This document shows, in pieces, positions 1 through 8,677 of a DNA stretch of 64,000 nucleotides. The notes beneath the pieces are model-generated. The model was not told the DNA's origin. It did not search any database and was given only the letters and a program-made list of their open reading frames with translations. Every line of letters starts with the position of its first letter. Position 1 is the stretch's first letter. The stretch comes from Acidobacteriota bacterium (GTDB taxonomy: Bacteria > Acidobacteriota > Holophagae > Holophagales > Holophagaceae): assembly GCA_021794095.1 (NCBI GenBank), contig JAJYRN010000001.1:124001-188000 (forward strand). Direction: 5' to 3'. The position numbers and the translations under genes are program-made.

Positions 1-84
1 CACCGTGCCGCCCAGGCGCCGGGCCACGGCCACGGCCAGGGCCGATTTGCCGGAGGCGGTGGGACCGAGGAGGGCGATGGGCAT
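1..84 (-). CDS. miaA: tRNA dimethylallyltransferase, N-terminal fragment (window edge)
   Basis: Only the first 28 codons are inside the window; the gene runs off the left edge. The product begins MPIALLGPTASGKSALA, with the Walker A motif GPTASGKS at residues 7-14, which is characteristic of MiaA. MiaA transfers a dimethylallyl group to A37 of tRNAs that read codons starting with U. The ATG at 84 sits immediately before the P-loop strand, as in full-length MiaA. Its 5' end faces a small secreted-protein gene starting at 159, so the 74 bp between them should hold divergent promoters. Another P-loop enzyme is possible, but PTASGKS this close to the N-terminus is very typical of MiaA. Confidence 0.85.
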   Translation of the reverse strand, partial: MPIALLGPTASGKSALAVAVARRLGGTV

Positions 85-158
85 GGGTTCAAAGCTATCA
101 GCTCTTGGCGGTCGGCCCAGGATGGGAACCTGGGTGGGGGTGGGACCACTCATGGACC

Positions 159-530
159 ATGCGCCTGCTCTGCCTCCTCTGCCTCGGCACGGCCCTCCTG
201 GCCCAGACCGCCCATGACCTGCCTGAGCCGGGGCTGGACCGGGTTTTCCTGGCCCGGCTCCTCCCCTCCATTTCCGAAGGCCGGGGGCGCCCCTGGCACC
301 TCTACCGGGAACCTGCCGCCTCAGCCTCCGCCGTGGTGGAGGTGGTGGGCACCCTCACGGCAGAAGAACTCCGGCAGGCCCGGTTCGCCGAATTCCTGAC
401 CTGGTTCCAGGCCGATCTCCTCCGGTTCAGGAAGCGGTACCTCGATGGGGGGCCCGATCCATCCCAGGCAGGCCTCCCGCAGGGAGGGCCGGGGCCCACC
501 ATGGTGACGCTAGGAGGATCCGCCTTCTGA
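159..530 (+). CDS. Small secreted protein of unknown function
   Basis: A 123-residue protein beginning MRLLCLLCLGTALLAQT, a plausible Sec signal peptide with cleavage near Ala-Gln. The mature part is short and acidic-to-neutral, with no motif I recognise. The ATG at 159 was preferred over an upstream TTG because it places the hydrophobic stretch at the N-terminus. The 3' end overlaps the convergent gene at 510-857 by 21 bp. Function unknown. G/C-ending codons and a credible signal peptide are the main support for it being real. Confidence 0.5.
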   Translation: MRLLCLLCLGTALLAQTAHDLPEPGLDRVFLARLLPSISEGRGRPWHLYREPAASASAVVEVVGTLTAEELRQARFAEFLTWFQADLLRFRKRYLDGGPDPSQAGLPQGGPGPTMVTLGGSAF

Positions 531-857
531 CAGGCCAGGCAGGATCCGCGCCGCCTGATCCCGGGCCAGACGGGCGGCTTCCAGGGCGTGCCGGGCCGCA
601 TCCTCCGGCGACTGGCGCGGGGTGAGCAGGGCCTCCAGCTGGCCCCGCAAGCGGAGCGTCGCGCCCTCCGGATCGGGCAGGCGACGCCGAGCCGCAGCCT
701 CGAAGGTGGCCATGAAGCATTGGATGGCTTCGCAGGCGCTGCTGACCACCGCCGCGGCGCTGCGGTGATCCGTGCCCAGGGCCAAGGCGGTGGCCAGGCA
801 CCGCAGGCCGTCCTCGAACCGGGCCTGGGGAGTTCCGGCCGGACCGGAGCCGCTCAT
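510..857 (-). CDS. Conserved-looking small helical protein downstream of purF
   Basis: A 115-residue, Ala/Leu/Arg-rich and probably all-helical protein starting MSGSGPAG. It begins 4 bp after the purF stop, so it is probably co-transcribed and translationally coupled with purF. A central segment (about residues 28-50, around SACEAIQCFM) resembles a helical-bundle protein, but I cannot assign a family. No signal peptide or membrane segment is seen. It overlaps the convergent small secreted gene by 21 bp at the 3' end. Linkage to purF might suggest a role in nucleotide metabolism, but this is only positional. Confidence 0.55.
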   Translation of the reverse strand: MSGSGPAGTPQARFEDGLRCLATALALGTDHRSAAAVVSSACEAIQCFMATFEAAARRRLPDPEGATLRLRGQLEALLTPRQSPEDAARHALEAARLARDQAARILPGLSEGGSS

Positions 858-861
858 GGGG

Positions 862-2229
862 TCACCCCCGGTCCGGCGGCACCGGGTAGTCCCCGGTGAA
901 GCAGGCGTAGCAGAAGCCCTGGCCATCGTCGCCCACGCTGCTCTGGAGATCCTCCATGGCGAGGTAGCCGAGGGTGTCGGCCTCCACGAAGGCGGTGATC
1001 TCCTCGAGGGACAGGTACGAGGCGATGAGGTGCTGGCGCTTGGGGGTGTCAATGCCGTAGAAGCACGAGTGGGTGGTGGGCGGGCAGGCGATGCGGAGAT
1101 GCACCTCCTTCGCGCCGGCCTCCCGCACCATCTGCACGATCTTCTTGCTGGTGGTGCCGCGCACGATGCTGTCGTCCACTAGCACCACGCGCTTGCCCGC
1201 CAGCAGATGGCGCACGGGGTTCAGCTTCACCTTCACACCGAAGCTGCGGATGGTCTGCTTGGGCTCGATGAAGGTGCGGCCCACGTAGTGGTTGCGGATG
1301 ATGCCGAAATCGAAGGGGATGCCCGACTGTTCGGAATAGCCCAGGGCCGCGCTCACGCCGCTGTCGGGCACGGGCACCACGAGATCCGCTTCCACGGGAT
1401 GGCGCAGGGCCAGGAGGCGGCCCATCTCGCGCCGCGCTACCATCACGCTCTGGCCGTAGACCAGGGAATCGGGGCGGGCGAAGTAGATGTGCTCGAACAC
1501 ACACGGTTTCGCCTGGACCTTCGGCAGCGGGAAGTGGGAGCGGGGCTCCGCCCCATTCCGGGGCACCACCACCACCTCGCCCGGTTCCACATCCCGCACG
1601 TAGGCGGCGCCCACCAGATCGAAGGCGCAGGTCTCGGAACTGAAGACCGTCGTGCCATTGAGCCGGCCCATGGCCAGGGGGCGGAAACCGTGGGGATCCC
1701 GGGCGGCGATGAGGGCCTCCTCGGTGAGGATGAGCAGGGAGTAGGCGCCCTTGGCTTCGCGAAGGGCCGTGACCACGGCCTCCTCCAGCGTGTCCGCCGG
1801 GGCGCGGTTGATCAGGGCCAGCAGCACCTCGGAATCGGAGGGGCTGGTGAAGGTGTGGCCGTCCGCGATGAGTCGGGCGCGCAGATCCTCGGTGTTGGTG
1901 AGGTTGCCGTTATGGCAGAGGGCCACCTGGCCGAACCGGCCATGGATCAAGAATGGATGAGCCGCCGAAGCAACATTCCCGCCCGTGGTGGAATAGCGGG
2001 TGTGGCCGATGGCGGCATCCCCGGGCAGGCTGTCCAGCACGGTTTCGGTGAACACATCCGCCACGTAGCCCTGGGCCTTGTGGAGGTGGAGCCCCGCAGC
2101 ATCGCGCGAGCAGATCCCCGCGGCCTCCTGGCCCCGGTGCTGGAGGGCATACAGCCCCAGGTAGGTCTGGCGGGCGGCCTCGGCCTGGGGTGCGATCCCG
2201 AACACCCCGCACTCGTCCCTGAACGGCAT
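862..2229 (-). CDS. purF: Amidophosphoribosyltransferase (PurF)
   Basis: A 455-residue protein that catalyses the first step of de novo purine synthesis: PRPP plus glutamine gives 5-phosphoribosylamine. The N-terminus MPFRDECGVFGI has the short propeptide followed by the nucleophile Cys7 of class II glutamine amidotransferases. The phosphoribosyltransferase PRPP loop VLVDDSIVRGTTS lies around residues 350-365. Cysteines in KPCVFEH, RIACPPT and a C-terminal CYAC pair match the 4Fe-4S ligands of Bacillus-type PurF, so this is the iron-sulfur, propeptide-processed form. An upstream GGGAGG supports the ATG at 2229. A small unknown gene follows 4 bp downstream. Confidence 0.97.
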   Translation of the reverse strand: MPFRDECGVFGIAPQAEAARQTYLGLYALQHRGQEAAGICSRDAAGLHLHKAQGYVADVFTETVLDSLPGDAAIGHTRYSTTGGNVASAAHPFLIHGRFGQVALCHNGNLTNTEDLRARLIADGHTFTSPSDSEVLLALINRAPADTLEEAVVTALREAKGAYSLLILTEEALIAARDPHGFRPLAMGRLNGTTVFSSETCAFDLVGAAYVRDVEPGEVVVVPRNGAEPRSHFPLPKVQAKPCVFEHIYFARPDSLVYGQSVMVARREMGRLLALRHPVEADLVVPVPDSGVSAALGYSEQSGIPFDFGIIRNHYVGRTFIEPKQTIRSFGVKVKLNPVRHLLAGKRVVLVDDSIVRGTTSKKIVQMVREAGAKEVHLRIACPPTTHSCFYGIDTPKRQHLIASYLSLEEITAFVEADTLGYLAMEDLQSSVGDDGQGFCYACFTGDYPVPPDRG

Positions 2230-2256
2230 GCAGCCTCCCGCCTTCAGAATACGCCC

Positions 2257-2853
2257 TCAGCGCACCGATTCAGGCGTGCCTGCGGCGCCTTCGGCGGGGC
2301 TGTGGGTCCAGAGGGCGAGGGTGCTCAACAGGGCCGTGCCGTCCTCGGCGGGGGCCAGGGTGTGGGTGCCGCTCAGGCCTTCGAGGTGCAGGTCCATCCG
2401 GGCCACATCCCCCTGGGGGAAGCGCACGGTGAAATCGCAGACGGCCAGCAGGTTGGGGGCCACCTCCACGAAGGCGCAGGAGACATCCAGGTTGGGCGGC
2501 GTGCGCAGGCTCCACACGGGCAGGCTCCGGGCTCCGAACCTCAGCAGGATGGGTTCGCGGCGGGTCTGGGGCGCGGGCCCAGAAAGGTAGAGCAGGCGTT
2601 CCGCCCGGGCCAGCAACAGGGCCTGGGCGTAGGGGGTGCCCTGGTCCCGCTCAGCTTCCAGGCGCCAGGTGCCCATCCCGGGTTTCCGGGCCCGGTGATG
2701 ACGTCTCGTGCCAGGGCTGGCGTGGAGATCGAAGCGCGTTTCCAGGGGCACCGCGCTGCCGCGCATCCACACCTGGAAGCGGTAGCGGAGGCCGTCCTTC
2801 GCGGTGGCGGAAAGGCCCGTGGCCAGGAGGAGGGCAAGGACGGCGGATCGCAT
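2257..2853 (-). CDS. Secreted protein of unknown function
   Basis: A 198-residue protein with the signal peptide MRSAVLALLLATGLSATAKDG, likely cleaved after ATA. The mature protein alternates short beta-strand-like segments (YRFQVWMRG, LLRFGARSLPVWSL, CDFTVRFPQGD), suggesting a beta-rich periplasmic domain. I recognise no family. The start at 2853 was chosen because it puts the signal peptide first; an in-frame extension upstream would be Arg/Pro-rich and implausible. It ends 27 bp before the purF start on the same strand and is divergent from the HAD gene at 2903. Confidence 0.7.
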   Translation of the reverse strand: MRSAVLALLLATGLSATAKDGLRYRFQVWMRGSAVPLETRFDLHASPGTRRHHRARKPGMGTWRLEAERDQGTPYAQALLLARAERLLYLSGPAPQTRREPILLRFGARSLPVWSLRTPPNLDVSCAFVEVAPNLLAVCDFTVRFPQGDVARMDLHLEGLSGTHTLAPAEDGTALLSTLALWTHSPAEGAAGTPESVR

Positions 2854-2902
2854 CAAGGAACACCTTTCCCTTCGAGCATGCCATCCCATGCGATCCTGGG
2901 CC

Positions 2903-3544
2903 ATGCCGCTCTGCTTCGACCTGGACGGAACCCTCGGCCACTTCAGTGCCGGGTTCGTGCTGCTGCGGGAGGCCCTGGGCGAACTCTGGGGGACCGCGCC
3001 CACGGCGGAGGAACTGGGGCGATGCGCGGGCTCCACGGACTGGGAGATCGTGGACGAGCTGCACCGGATGCGCTTCGGGGCCGGGCTGACGGAACCGGGC
3101 TACGCCGCCTACGAACGGGCCTGCGTGGCCCGCTTCCGCACCACCTTTGGCCCGGGCGGCCTCGCGCCCGCGGCCTATGCCGGCATCCTGGAGGGCCTGC
3201 ACCTCCTGGCGGCGCGTCACGCCGTGGCGCTGGTTTCCGGCAACGCCCCAGGGCTGCTGGCCTTCAAGGCGGAAGCCCTGGGGGTGGATGCGGCCATCCC
3301 CAGGGTGGGCTCCCTGCCCCGCCACGGCCGCGTGGACCTGCTGCGGCGGGCCCTGGCGGAGGGACCGGGGCCGCACCTCTACGTCGGCGACCGCCCCCAC
3401 GACCTGGCCGCGGCCCGGGCGGCGGGGGTCCCGTTCCTGGCGATCGGGGAGGCCGTGCCCGGCACCCATCCCATCCTCGCGCCCACCGACGGGGCCGAGC
3501 GCCTGGTGGCATCGGTGGAAACGCTCCTCGCTACTGGGTGGTGA
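2903..3544 (+). CDS. HAD-superfamily hydrolase (phosphoglycolate-phosphatase-like)
   Basis: A 213-residue protein opening MPLCFDLDGTLGHF, the HAD motif I DxDGT with the nucleophile and acid/base aspartates. Motif II is the Ser in ALVSGNA. Motif III/IV is a Lys/Arg-bearing stretch followed by YVGDRPHDLAAARAAG. These features fit the Gph/PGMB-like subgroup with a helical cap between motifs I and II. Substrate unknown. The ATG at 2903 sits right before the first strand; an alternative ATG at 2888 would add five residues. The 3' end overlaps the convergent lipoprotein gene by 14 bp. Confidence 0.88.
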   Translation: MPLCFDLDGTLGHFSAGFVLLREALGELWGTAPTAEELGRCAGSTDWEIVDELHRMRFGAGLTEPGYAAYERACVARFRTTFGPGGLAPAAYAGILEGLHLLAARHAVALVSGNAPGLLAFKAEALGVDAAIPRVGSLPRHGRVDLLRRALAEGPGPHLYVGDRPHDLAAARAAGVPFLAIGEAVPGTHPILAPTDGAERLVASVETLLATGW

Positions 3545-4037
3545 CCACGAAGCCGTTCAGGAAGGCCTGCGTCCTCGGATCGTTTGCATGGCTGGTGATG
3601 GCCTGGGCATGGTGGATCCGCCCGGCACGGTAGATGACGATACCTTCGGCCACATCGCCGCTGGCCAGGTTCACGCGGTAGCGGAAGCCCGGGCCCTGAC
3701 CCGCCGGCAGATCACTCCGGGTGAGGGGGCCCAGGCGATAGGTGAGCCAGTTCTGGAACGTGGTCAGGATCTCCTGGGGGGTGGAGCCGCCCTGGTTCCC
3801 GGGCGGCAGATTGCCGACGGAGACGGAAAACGACTCGTCCATGCGGCCCGCGGGGCTCATGGCCAGATCGAACCATTCCATGGTGCCAAAGGGCCCCGGG
3901 TCCGTGTGGCGGTGCAGCCTGGGCTCGCCCGGAAAGGTGGCGATGATGCCGAGGTTGGTGTTCACGACGCGTCGGGGCCGCTCGCTGCACCCGAGCAGGG
4001 CCGCGATCAGCAGCAGGCCAGTCCAAAGGCGGGTCAT
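3531..4037 (-). CDS. Putative lipoprotein
   Basis: A 168-residue protein with a lipoprotein signal MTRLWTGLLLIAALLGC; the lipobox LLGC gives a lipidated Cys at residue 17. The mature domain has alternating strands (IIATFPGEPRL, MEWFDLAMSP, SFSVSVGNLPP, GFRYRVNLASG, GIVIYRAGRIHHAQAI) and ends in FVVTTQ. The pattern resembles small periplasmic ligand-binding or PsbP-like folds, but no family can be assigned confidently. It lies 16 bp downstream of the Sel1-repeat gene on the same strand and may belong to that operon. Confidence 0.75.
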   Translation of the reverse strand: MTRLWTGLLLIAALLGCSERPRRVVNTNLGIIATFPGEPRLHRHTDPGPFGTMEWFDLAMSPAGRMDESFSVSVGNLPPGNQGGSTPQEILTTFQNWLTYRLGPLTRSDLPAGQGPGFRYRVNLASGDVAEGIVIYRAGRIHHAQAITSHANDPRTQAFLNGFVVTTQ

Positions 4038-4053
4038 GGCGTCTCCCCTTCCT

Positions 4054-5331
4054 TCATCGGATGGTGCCGTCGGTCAGTTGATTTGCATCAGCGCGGGCCG
4101 CGGCCTCCCATTGGATCGCGAGACGGGGATCCCGCACCACGCCCTGCCCTCCGCGGTAGGCATCGGCCAGGGCAAGCATGGCCCCGGCATGGCCCACTTC
4201 CGCCGCGCGCCGGAACCACAGCACGGCCGTGAGGTCATCGGCCGGGTGGCCCGCCCTGCCTCGGCGACAGGCCAGACCGAGCCGATAACAGGCCTCCGGA
4301 TCGCCGTCCTCGGCCCGTTCCCGAAGACGGTCCCGGCCGGTCCGGGGCCCCTCCCGCCGCAGCCGCCAGGCCTGCCGCCCGAGCATCAGGAGCGGCACGG
4401 CCAGCAGCAGCAGGGGCAGGTGGTACAGCTGGGAGGAACCCTCCCAGAAGAAGGCCCCCAGGACGAACAGGAAGAAGCCCCCCAGCAGGGCCGCCGCCAC
4501 GAGCAGGATCGCGCGCCCGCTCCGGTGCGCGACCACCTGGTCCATGCCAGCCTCAAGGTGCGCCATCGCCGCGGCCTGGGCCCGCACCAGGGGATCCGCC
4601 GGCGCAGCCGCGTGATGGAGGGGACTGTGCTGGAGCGGCGGATGGGGGGCAAGGCGGGCCGAGGCCTCGGCCCAGATCCGGGCCTGTTCCGGATCCAGCG
4701 CCAGCCCGTCGCCACAGGCATAGGCGTGGGCCAGCCAGGCGGCAGCCCGGCCGAAGCCGGCGGCAGCGGAACGCCGGTACCAGGCCTCGGCTTCCAGGGG
4801 CGCCGGGGCGCAACCCTGCCCGGTCCGCAGGGCCTCGGCAAGCCGGAAGGCCGCTTCGGGATGCCCCCGCTTCGCCGCGCGGGCCAACCGGTCCACGGCG
4901 GCGATCGCCCCGCCCGGACCCAGGCCGCCCTCGAGGTAGACCAGGGCTTCCTGGAACAGGGGCTCCGCGCCGCCTTCGCGACAGGCTTGCTCCAGGCACC
5001 ACCACCCCATGGCAGGGTGATGGGCCTGCCGGGTCCAGTGCAGCCACAGCGCCTGGGGATCCGGCGCGAACCAGGCCACCCAGCGGCGCAGCCCGCGTTC
5101 CAGGAAGGCGAGGGGGGGCGTGGTGGCCTTGGCCAGGACCCCCACGAACGCAGCCACGAAGAACAGCCAGGCCACGAGGATCAGAATCCAGCGCCAGGCT
5201 TCGGCGAGCCCGGTGAAGGGCGTGGCGTACAGCAGGAAGGGGGCCAGCAGCAGTGCCAGCAACCCCGCCAGGGGCCCGGCCCAGAGGCGCAGGCCGGTGA
5301 CCGGCGGGCGGGCACGGGCCCCGGGGCCCAT
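4054..5331 (-). CDS. Membrane protein with Sel1-like (TPR) repeats
   Basis: A 425-residue protein. Two hydrophobic helices lie at about residues 14-36 and 46-68, and two more at about 275-300 and 305-322. Sel1-type repeats occur in two blocks: about 150-215, with motifs like GHPEAAFRLAEALRTGQG and AWYRRSAAAGFGRAA, and about 345-410, with DPEACYRLGLACRRG and VGHAGAMLALADAYRGGQG. Sel1 repeats are protein-protein scaffolds. It starts 1 bp after the TlpA-like gene stop (TGAGATG), so translation is coupled. The pair may form a membrane-anchored redox or assembly module, but the role is not evident from sequence. Confidence 0.8.
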   Translation of the reverse strand: MGPGARARPPVTGLRLWAGPLAGLLALLLAPFLLYATPFTGLAEAWRWILILVAWLFFVAAFVGVLAKATTPPLAFLERGLRRWVAWFAPDPQALWLHWTRQAHHPAMGWWCLEQACREGGAEPLFQEALVYLEGGLGPGGAIAAVDRLARAAKRGHPEAAFRLAEALRTGQGCAPAPLEAEAWYRRSAAAGFGRAAAWLAHAYACGDGLALDPEQARIWAEASARLAPHPPLQHSPLHHAAAPADPLVRAQAAAMAHLEAGMDQVVAHRSGRAILLVAAALLGGFFLFVLGAFFWEGSSQLYHLPLLLLAVPLLMLGRQAWRLRREGPRTGRDRLRERAEDGDPEACYRLGLACRRGRAGHPADDLTAVLWFRRAAEVGHAGAMLALADAYRGGQGVVRDPRLAIQWEAAARADANQLTDGTIR

Positions 5332-5332
5332 C

Positions 5333-5881
5333 TCAGTGCGCCTTCAGGGCTTCATCCAGGGCCCGCTTGGCCATGCCCTCGCCGTAGCCGGACCAGCGCT
5401 GGATCAGCCGCCCCTGGCGATCCACCACGATGCTGGTGGGAATGCCGGTGATCGGGCCGAAGGCATCCAGCGCCTTGGGGCCATCGGGCACAAAGGCGGT
5501 AAGGCCCAGCTCGGGATGCTTGGCCAGAAAGGGCTTCACATCATCCCAGCCGCCATTGTCCACGGAGATGGGCACCACCACGTAGCTGGCATTCTCCGCA
5601 TGCTGGAGCTGGGCCACTTCGGGCAGGGACTTGCGGCAGGGCGGGCACCAGGTGGCCCAGACATCCACCAGCACCACCTTGCCCTGGAACTCCGCCAGGG
5701 TATGGCGCTGGCCCTGCGCGTCCACGAAGGCGACGGAACGGACATCCGTGCCTGCGCTGGCCCCGTTGGCAGGGTGAAGGGTCCGGAGCAGGACCGTGCC
5801 CCCCAGCAGCAGCCCCCCAGCCACCAGCGCGACCGCGGCGATGGTACGCCAGGACGATTGGGAATCGGGGGGTTCGGCCAT
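5333..5881 (-). CDS. TlpA/ResA-type membrane-anchored thioredoxin
   Basis: A 182-residue protein. One N-terminal transmembrane anchor (residues about 13-33) is followed by a periplasmic thioredoxin-like domain. The redox site WCPPC gives Cys79-Pro-Pro-Cys82, preceded by VDVWAT. The cis-proline region GIPTSIVVDRQG and the strand-helix order match the AhpC/TSA-Redoxin TlpA group. These proteins reduce periplasmic disulfides, for example in cytochrome c maturation. The substrate is unknown, as no heme-lyase gene is adjacent. It is first in a pair with the Sel1-repeat membrane protein. Confidence 0.9.
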   Translation of the reverse strand: MAEPPDSQSSWRTIAAVALVAGGLLLGGTVLLRTLHPANGASAGTDVRSVAFVDAQGQRHTLAEFQGKVVLVDVWATWCPPCRKSLPEVAQLQHAENASYVVVPISVDNGGWDDVKPFLAKHPELGLTAFVPDGPKALDAFGPITGIPTSIVVDRQGRLIQRWSGYGEGMAKRALDEALKAH

Positions 5882-5954
5882 GGTGCATCTCCTCGGGATC
5901 GCCGGGCGGGGTCCGCAGGCTACCAGGGTAGACGATCCTGGCGCCCCGGACGCA

Positions 5955-5980
5955 ACGAGGCCCCCGGGTGGGGGCCTCGT
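5955..5980 (-). terminator. Intrinsic terminator-like hairpin after rpsA
   Basis: A perfect 11-bp inverted repeat (ACGAGGCCCCC / GGGGGCCTCGT) with a 4-nt loop lies 24 bp beyond the rpsA stop. There is no clear U-tract on the minus strand, so termination strength is uncertain. The position between rpsA and the TlpA-like gene fits an end-of-transcript structure. Confidence 0.65.
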
Positions 5981-6004
5981 AACGGGACCGACCTGCGTTC
6001 CTGG

Positions 6005-7762
6005 CTAGTCTTCCCGCTCCGCGCGATTGAAGGCGTCCGCGAGGGTGGCCTTCTTGAACTCGGGCTGGCGGGCCTTGGCGGCTTCCAGGTCGCCCCGTTC
6101 CTGATCCTGCTCCAGCTGCTTGACGGAGAGGCCGATGCGGCGCTCGGTGGGATCGAGCTTCACGATCTTCATCGTGAGGTCCTGGCCGGCGGAGAACTCC
6201 TTCTGGATGTCCTCCACGCGCTTCCGCGAGAGTTCGGAGACATGCACCAGGCCCTCGATGCCATCGCCGAGATCCACGAAGGCGCCGAAATCGGTCAGGC
6301 GGGCGATCTTGCCGGTGAGGACATCGCCCACATTGTGCTTGTCGAAGAAGATCTCCCAGACATTGGGCTCCATCTGCTTCACGCCGAGGCTCATGCGCTG
6401 GGCCAGAGGATCCAGGCTCAGCACCTTCGCGGTGACCTGGTCGCCCTTCTTCACGATCTCGCCGGGGTGCTTGATCTTCTTGGTCCAGCTGAAGTCGGAC
6501 ACATGGATCAGCCCGTCAATGCCCTCTTCCAGCTCGATGAAGGCACCGAACTCCGTGATGTTGCGCACGGTGCCCGTGACAATCTGGCCGGGCTGGTACT
6601 TCTCGGCGATGGCCATCCAGGGATTCGGGGTGATCTGCTTCATGCCGAGGCTGATGCGGCGGTTCTCGGAATCCACCTGCAGGATGACGGCTTCCACCTG
6701 GTCGCCCAGGTTGACCATGCCCTTGGCGGACTTGACCTTCTTGGTCCAGCTCATCTCAGAGACATGCACCAGGCCCTCGATGCCGGGCTCCAGTTCCACG
6801 AAGGCGCCGTAGTCGGTGATGGACACCACCTTGCCCTTGACGGTGGCCTGGATGGGATAGCGCTCTTCCACCGAGAACCAGGGATCCGGGAATTTCTGCT
6901 TGTAGCCGAGGCTGACGCGCTCGGTGTCCTTGTCGTACTTGAGGACGGCCACCTCGACCTTGTCGCCCACCTGGAACATCTCGGAGGGGTGGTTCAGCCG
7001 GCCCCAGCTCATGTCGGTGATGTGCAGCAGGCCGTCCACGCCGCCCAGGTCCACGAAGGCACCATATTCGGTGATGTTCTTAATGGCGCCCTCGACCAGC
7101 TTGCCTTCCTCGAGGCCCGCCAGGGTCTCTTCCTTCAGGCTCGCGTTGATGGTCTCGAGGAACAGCTTGCGGGACAGCACGATGTTGCCCCGGCGGCGGT
7201 TGACCTTGATGACCTTCATGTCGAAGGACTTGCCAAGGTAGGGATCCAGGTTGCGGACGGGCTTCATGTCCACCTGGCTGCCGGGCAGGAAGGCCCGGAT
7301 GCCGATGTCCACGGCCAGGCCACCCTTGACCTTCTCCAGCACGGTGCCATGCACGGTCATGTTGGAACGGAAGGCCTTCTCGACCTCGTCCCAGATCTTC
7401 ATCTTCTCGGCGCGCTCGCGGCTGAGGCGCACGTTGCCGTGGGCATCCTCGAGCATCTCGAGCAGCACTTCCACCACTTCACCCACCTGCACGCCCTGCG
7501 TGCCATCGGGGTTGTTGAACTCATCCAGGTTGACGGTGCCCGAGCCCTTGTAGCCGATGTCCACGATGACATCCTTGCCGCGGATCTCCACGACCACACC
7601 CCGGACCACTTCCTCCTCGCGAAGGCCGCGGGTCTCGCCTTGCAGGGCCGCCATGAACTCCTGGCTCTCCTCCGTGTCGTCCATGAAATCCGGATCGAGC
7701 ACGGTGATGCGGCCCATCTGCTTGGGACCATTCCCCTTGATGATTGCTTCTAGCTTGGACAT
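6005..7762 (-). CDS. rpsA: 30S ribosomal protein S1
   Basis: A 585-residue protein with six S1 (OB-fold RNA-binding) domains. The last four are strong repeats, each with an ITEYGAFVDL / TDYGAFVEL / TEFGAFIEL / TDFGAFVDL core followed by G(I/V)(D/E)GL(L/V)H(I/V)(T/S). This matches the six-domain S1 of Gram-negative bacteria, which recruits mRNA to the 30S subunit. ATG 7762 (MSKLEAIIKG) is preceded by GAGGTGG at good spacing, so upstream in-frame starts were rejected. It is divergent from the NRDE gene at 7909; the 146 bp between them must contain both promoters. Confidence 0.96.
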   Translation of the reverse strand: MSKLEAIIKGNGPKQMGRITVLDPDFMDDTEESQEFMAALQGETRGLREEEVVRGVVVEIRGKDVIVDIGYKGSGTVNLDEFNNPDGTQGVQVGEVVEVLLEMLEDAHGNVRLSRERAEKMKIWDEVEKAFRSNMTVHGTVLEKVKGGLAVDIGIRAFLPGSQVDMKPVRNLDPYLGKSFDMKVIKVNRRRGNIVLSRKLFLETINASLKEETLAGLEEGKLVEGAIKNITEYGAFVDLGGVDGLLHITDMSWGRLNHPSEMFQVGDKVEVAVLKYDKDTERVSLGYKQKFPDPWFSVEERYPIQATVKGKVVSITDYGAFVELEPGIEGLVHVSEMSWTKKVKSAKGMVNLGDQVEAVILQVDSENRRISLGMKQITPNPWMAIAEKYQPGQIVTGTVRNITEFGAFIELEEGIDGLIHVSDFSWTKKIKHPGEIVKKGDQVTAKVLSLDPLAQRMSLGVKQMEPNVWEIFFDKHNVGDVLTGKIARLTDFGAFVDLGDGIEGLVHVSELSRKRVEDIQKEFSAGQDLTMKIVKLDPTERRIGLSVKQLEQDQERGDLEAAKARQPEFKKATLADAFNRAERED

Positions 7763-7908
7763 GAAGTCCACCTCGTTTGGTTGCGCCCACTCTCTGGCGG
7801 TGCGCTGGAATCCCGGCACACGAAGTCCGGCAGAACGGACAGACTACCCTGGAAGCGGGCAGGAGGCCAGGAAATGAATGCACAGGGAGGGCATCGCAGG
7901 GCTGAACC

Positions 7909-8667
7909 ATGTGCCTGATCGCGGTCCGCTGGCAGCCGGAGGCACCGGAGCCGCTGCTCCTTCTGGGAAACCGGGATGAGGTCTACGACCGCCCTGCCGC
8001 GCCGTTGGCGTGGTGGGACGACCGCGCCATCCTCGCGGGCCGGGATCTCCGCGCCGGCGGCACCTGGCTGGGCATGACGCGACAGGGGCGGTGCGCCGCG
8101 CTCACCAACTTCCGGCAGCCCGCGGCCTCCCGGCCGGACGCGCCGTCGCGGGGCGCGCTGCCCGTGCAGGCCCTCGCCTCATCTGAGCCCGCATCGGCCT
8201 TCCTGGAGGCACTGCGCCCGGACGCGGCCCGCCACAACCCCTTCAACCTGCTCCTCTACGATGGCCGGGAGCTGCTGGGCTACCAGAGCCGGGATGACCG
8301 GATGCTCCACCTGGCCCCCGGCCTCCACCTCCTTTCCAACGGGGATTTCAATGCGCCCTGGCCCAAGGCGGAGGCCCTGCGGGCGGCCCTGGCCGACGCC
8401 CCGGAGGACGACGCGGCCCTGCTGAAGCTGCTGGAGGATGACCGCGGGTTCGAGGATGCGCATCTGCCGCATACCGGGGTGCCCCTGCCCTGGGAGCGAG
8501 CGCTGGCCCCGATCTTCATTCGCACGCCGACCTATGGCACCCGCGCCTCCACCCTGGTCCGGATCGGACGCGCCGACGTACGGGTGGTGGAGCAGGGGTT
8601 CGGTCCGGAGGGCCCCCTGGCGCGCACGGAGATCGCCTTCTTCCGGCAGGATCCGCAAGGAGCCTAA
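7909..8667 (+). CDS. NRDE/TANGO2-family protein
   Basis: A 252-residue protein starting MCLIAVRW, with the family's hallmark GNRDE at residues 24-28. NRDE (Ser/Thr-rich TANGO2 C-terminal) proteins have an Ntn-hydrolase fold and an N-terminal Cys2; cellular roles in bacteria are poorly defined. Conserved blocks include GGTWLGMT, the strand FNLLLYDG and the LSNG segment. It is followed after 10 bp by a penicillin-acylase-family gene, so two Ntn-fold proteins are probably made from one transcript. Confidence 0.9.
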   Translation: MCLIAVRWQPEAPEPLLLLGNRDEVYDRPAAPLAWWDDRAILAGRDLRAGGTWLGMTRQGRCAALTNFRQPAASRPDAPSRGALPVQALASSEPASAFLEALRPDAARHNPFNLLLYDGRELLGYQSRDDRMLHLAPGLHLLSNGDFNAPWPKAEALRAALADAPEDDAALLKLLEDDRGFEDAHLPHTGVPLPWERALAPIFIRTPTYGTRASTLVRIGRADVRVVEQGFGPEGPLARTEIAFFRQDPQGA

Positions 8668-8677
8668 GATAGGCCGC

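Noticed and set aside
1207-3633. An 808-codon plus-strand frame across purF and the following genes.
   Set aside because: It is antisense to purF, which has unmistakable catalytic motifs, and its translation is Gly/His-rich without domain structure.
5120-7753. An 877-codon plus-strand frame opposite rpsA.
   Set aside because: It is the complement of the S1 repeats; the apparent Leu/His repeats in it are a mirror of the S1 domains.
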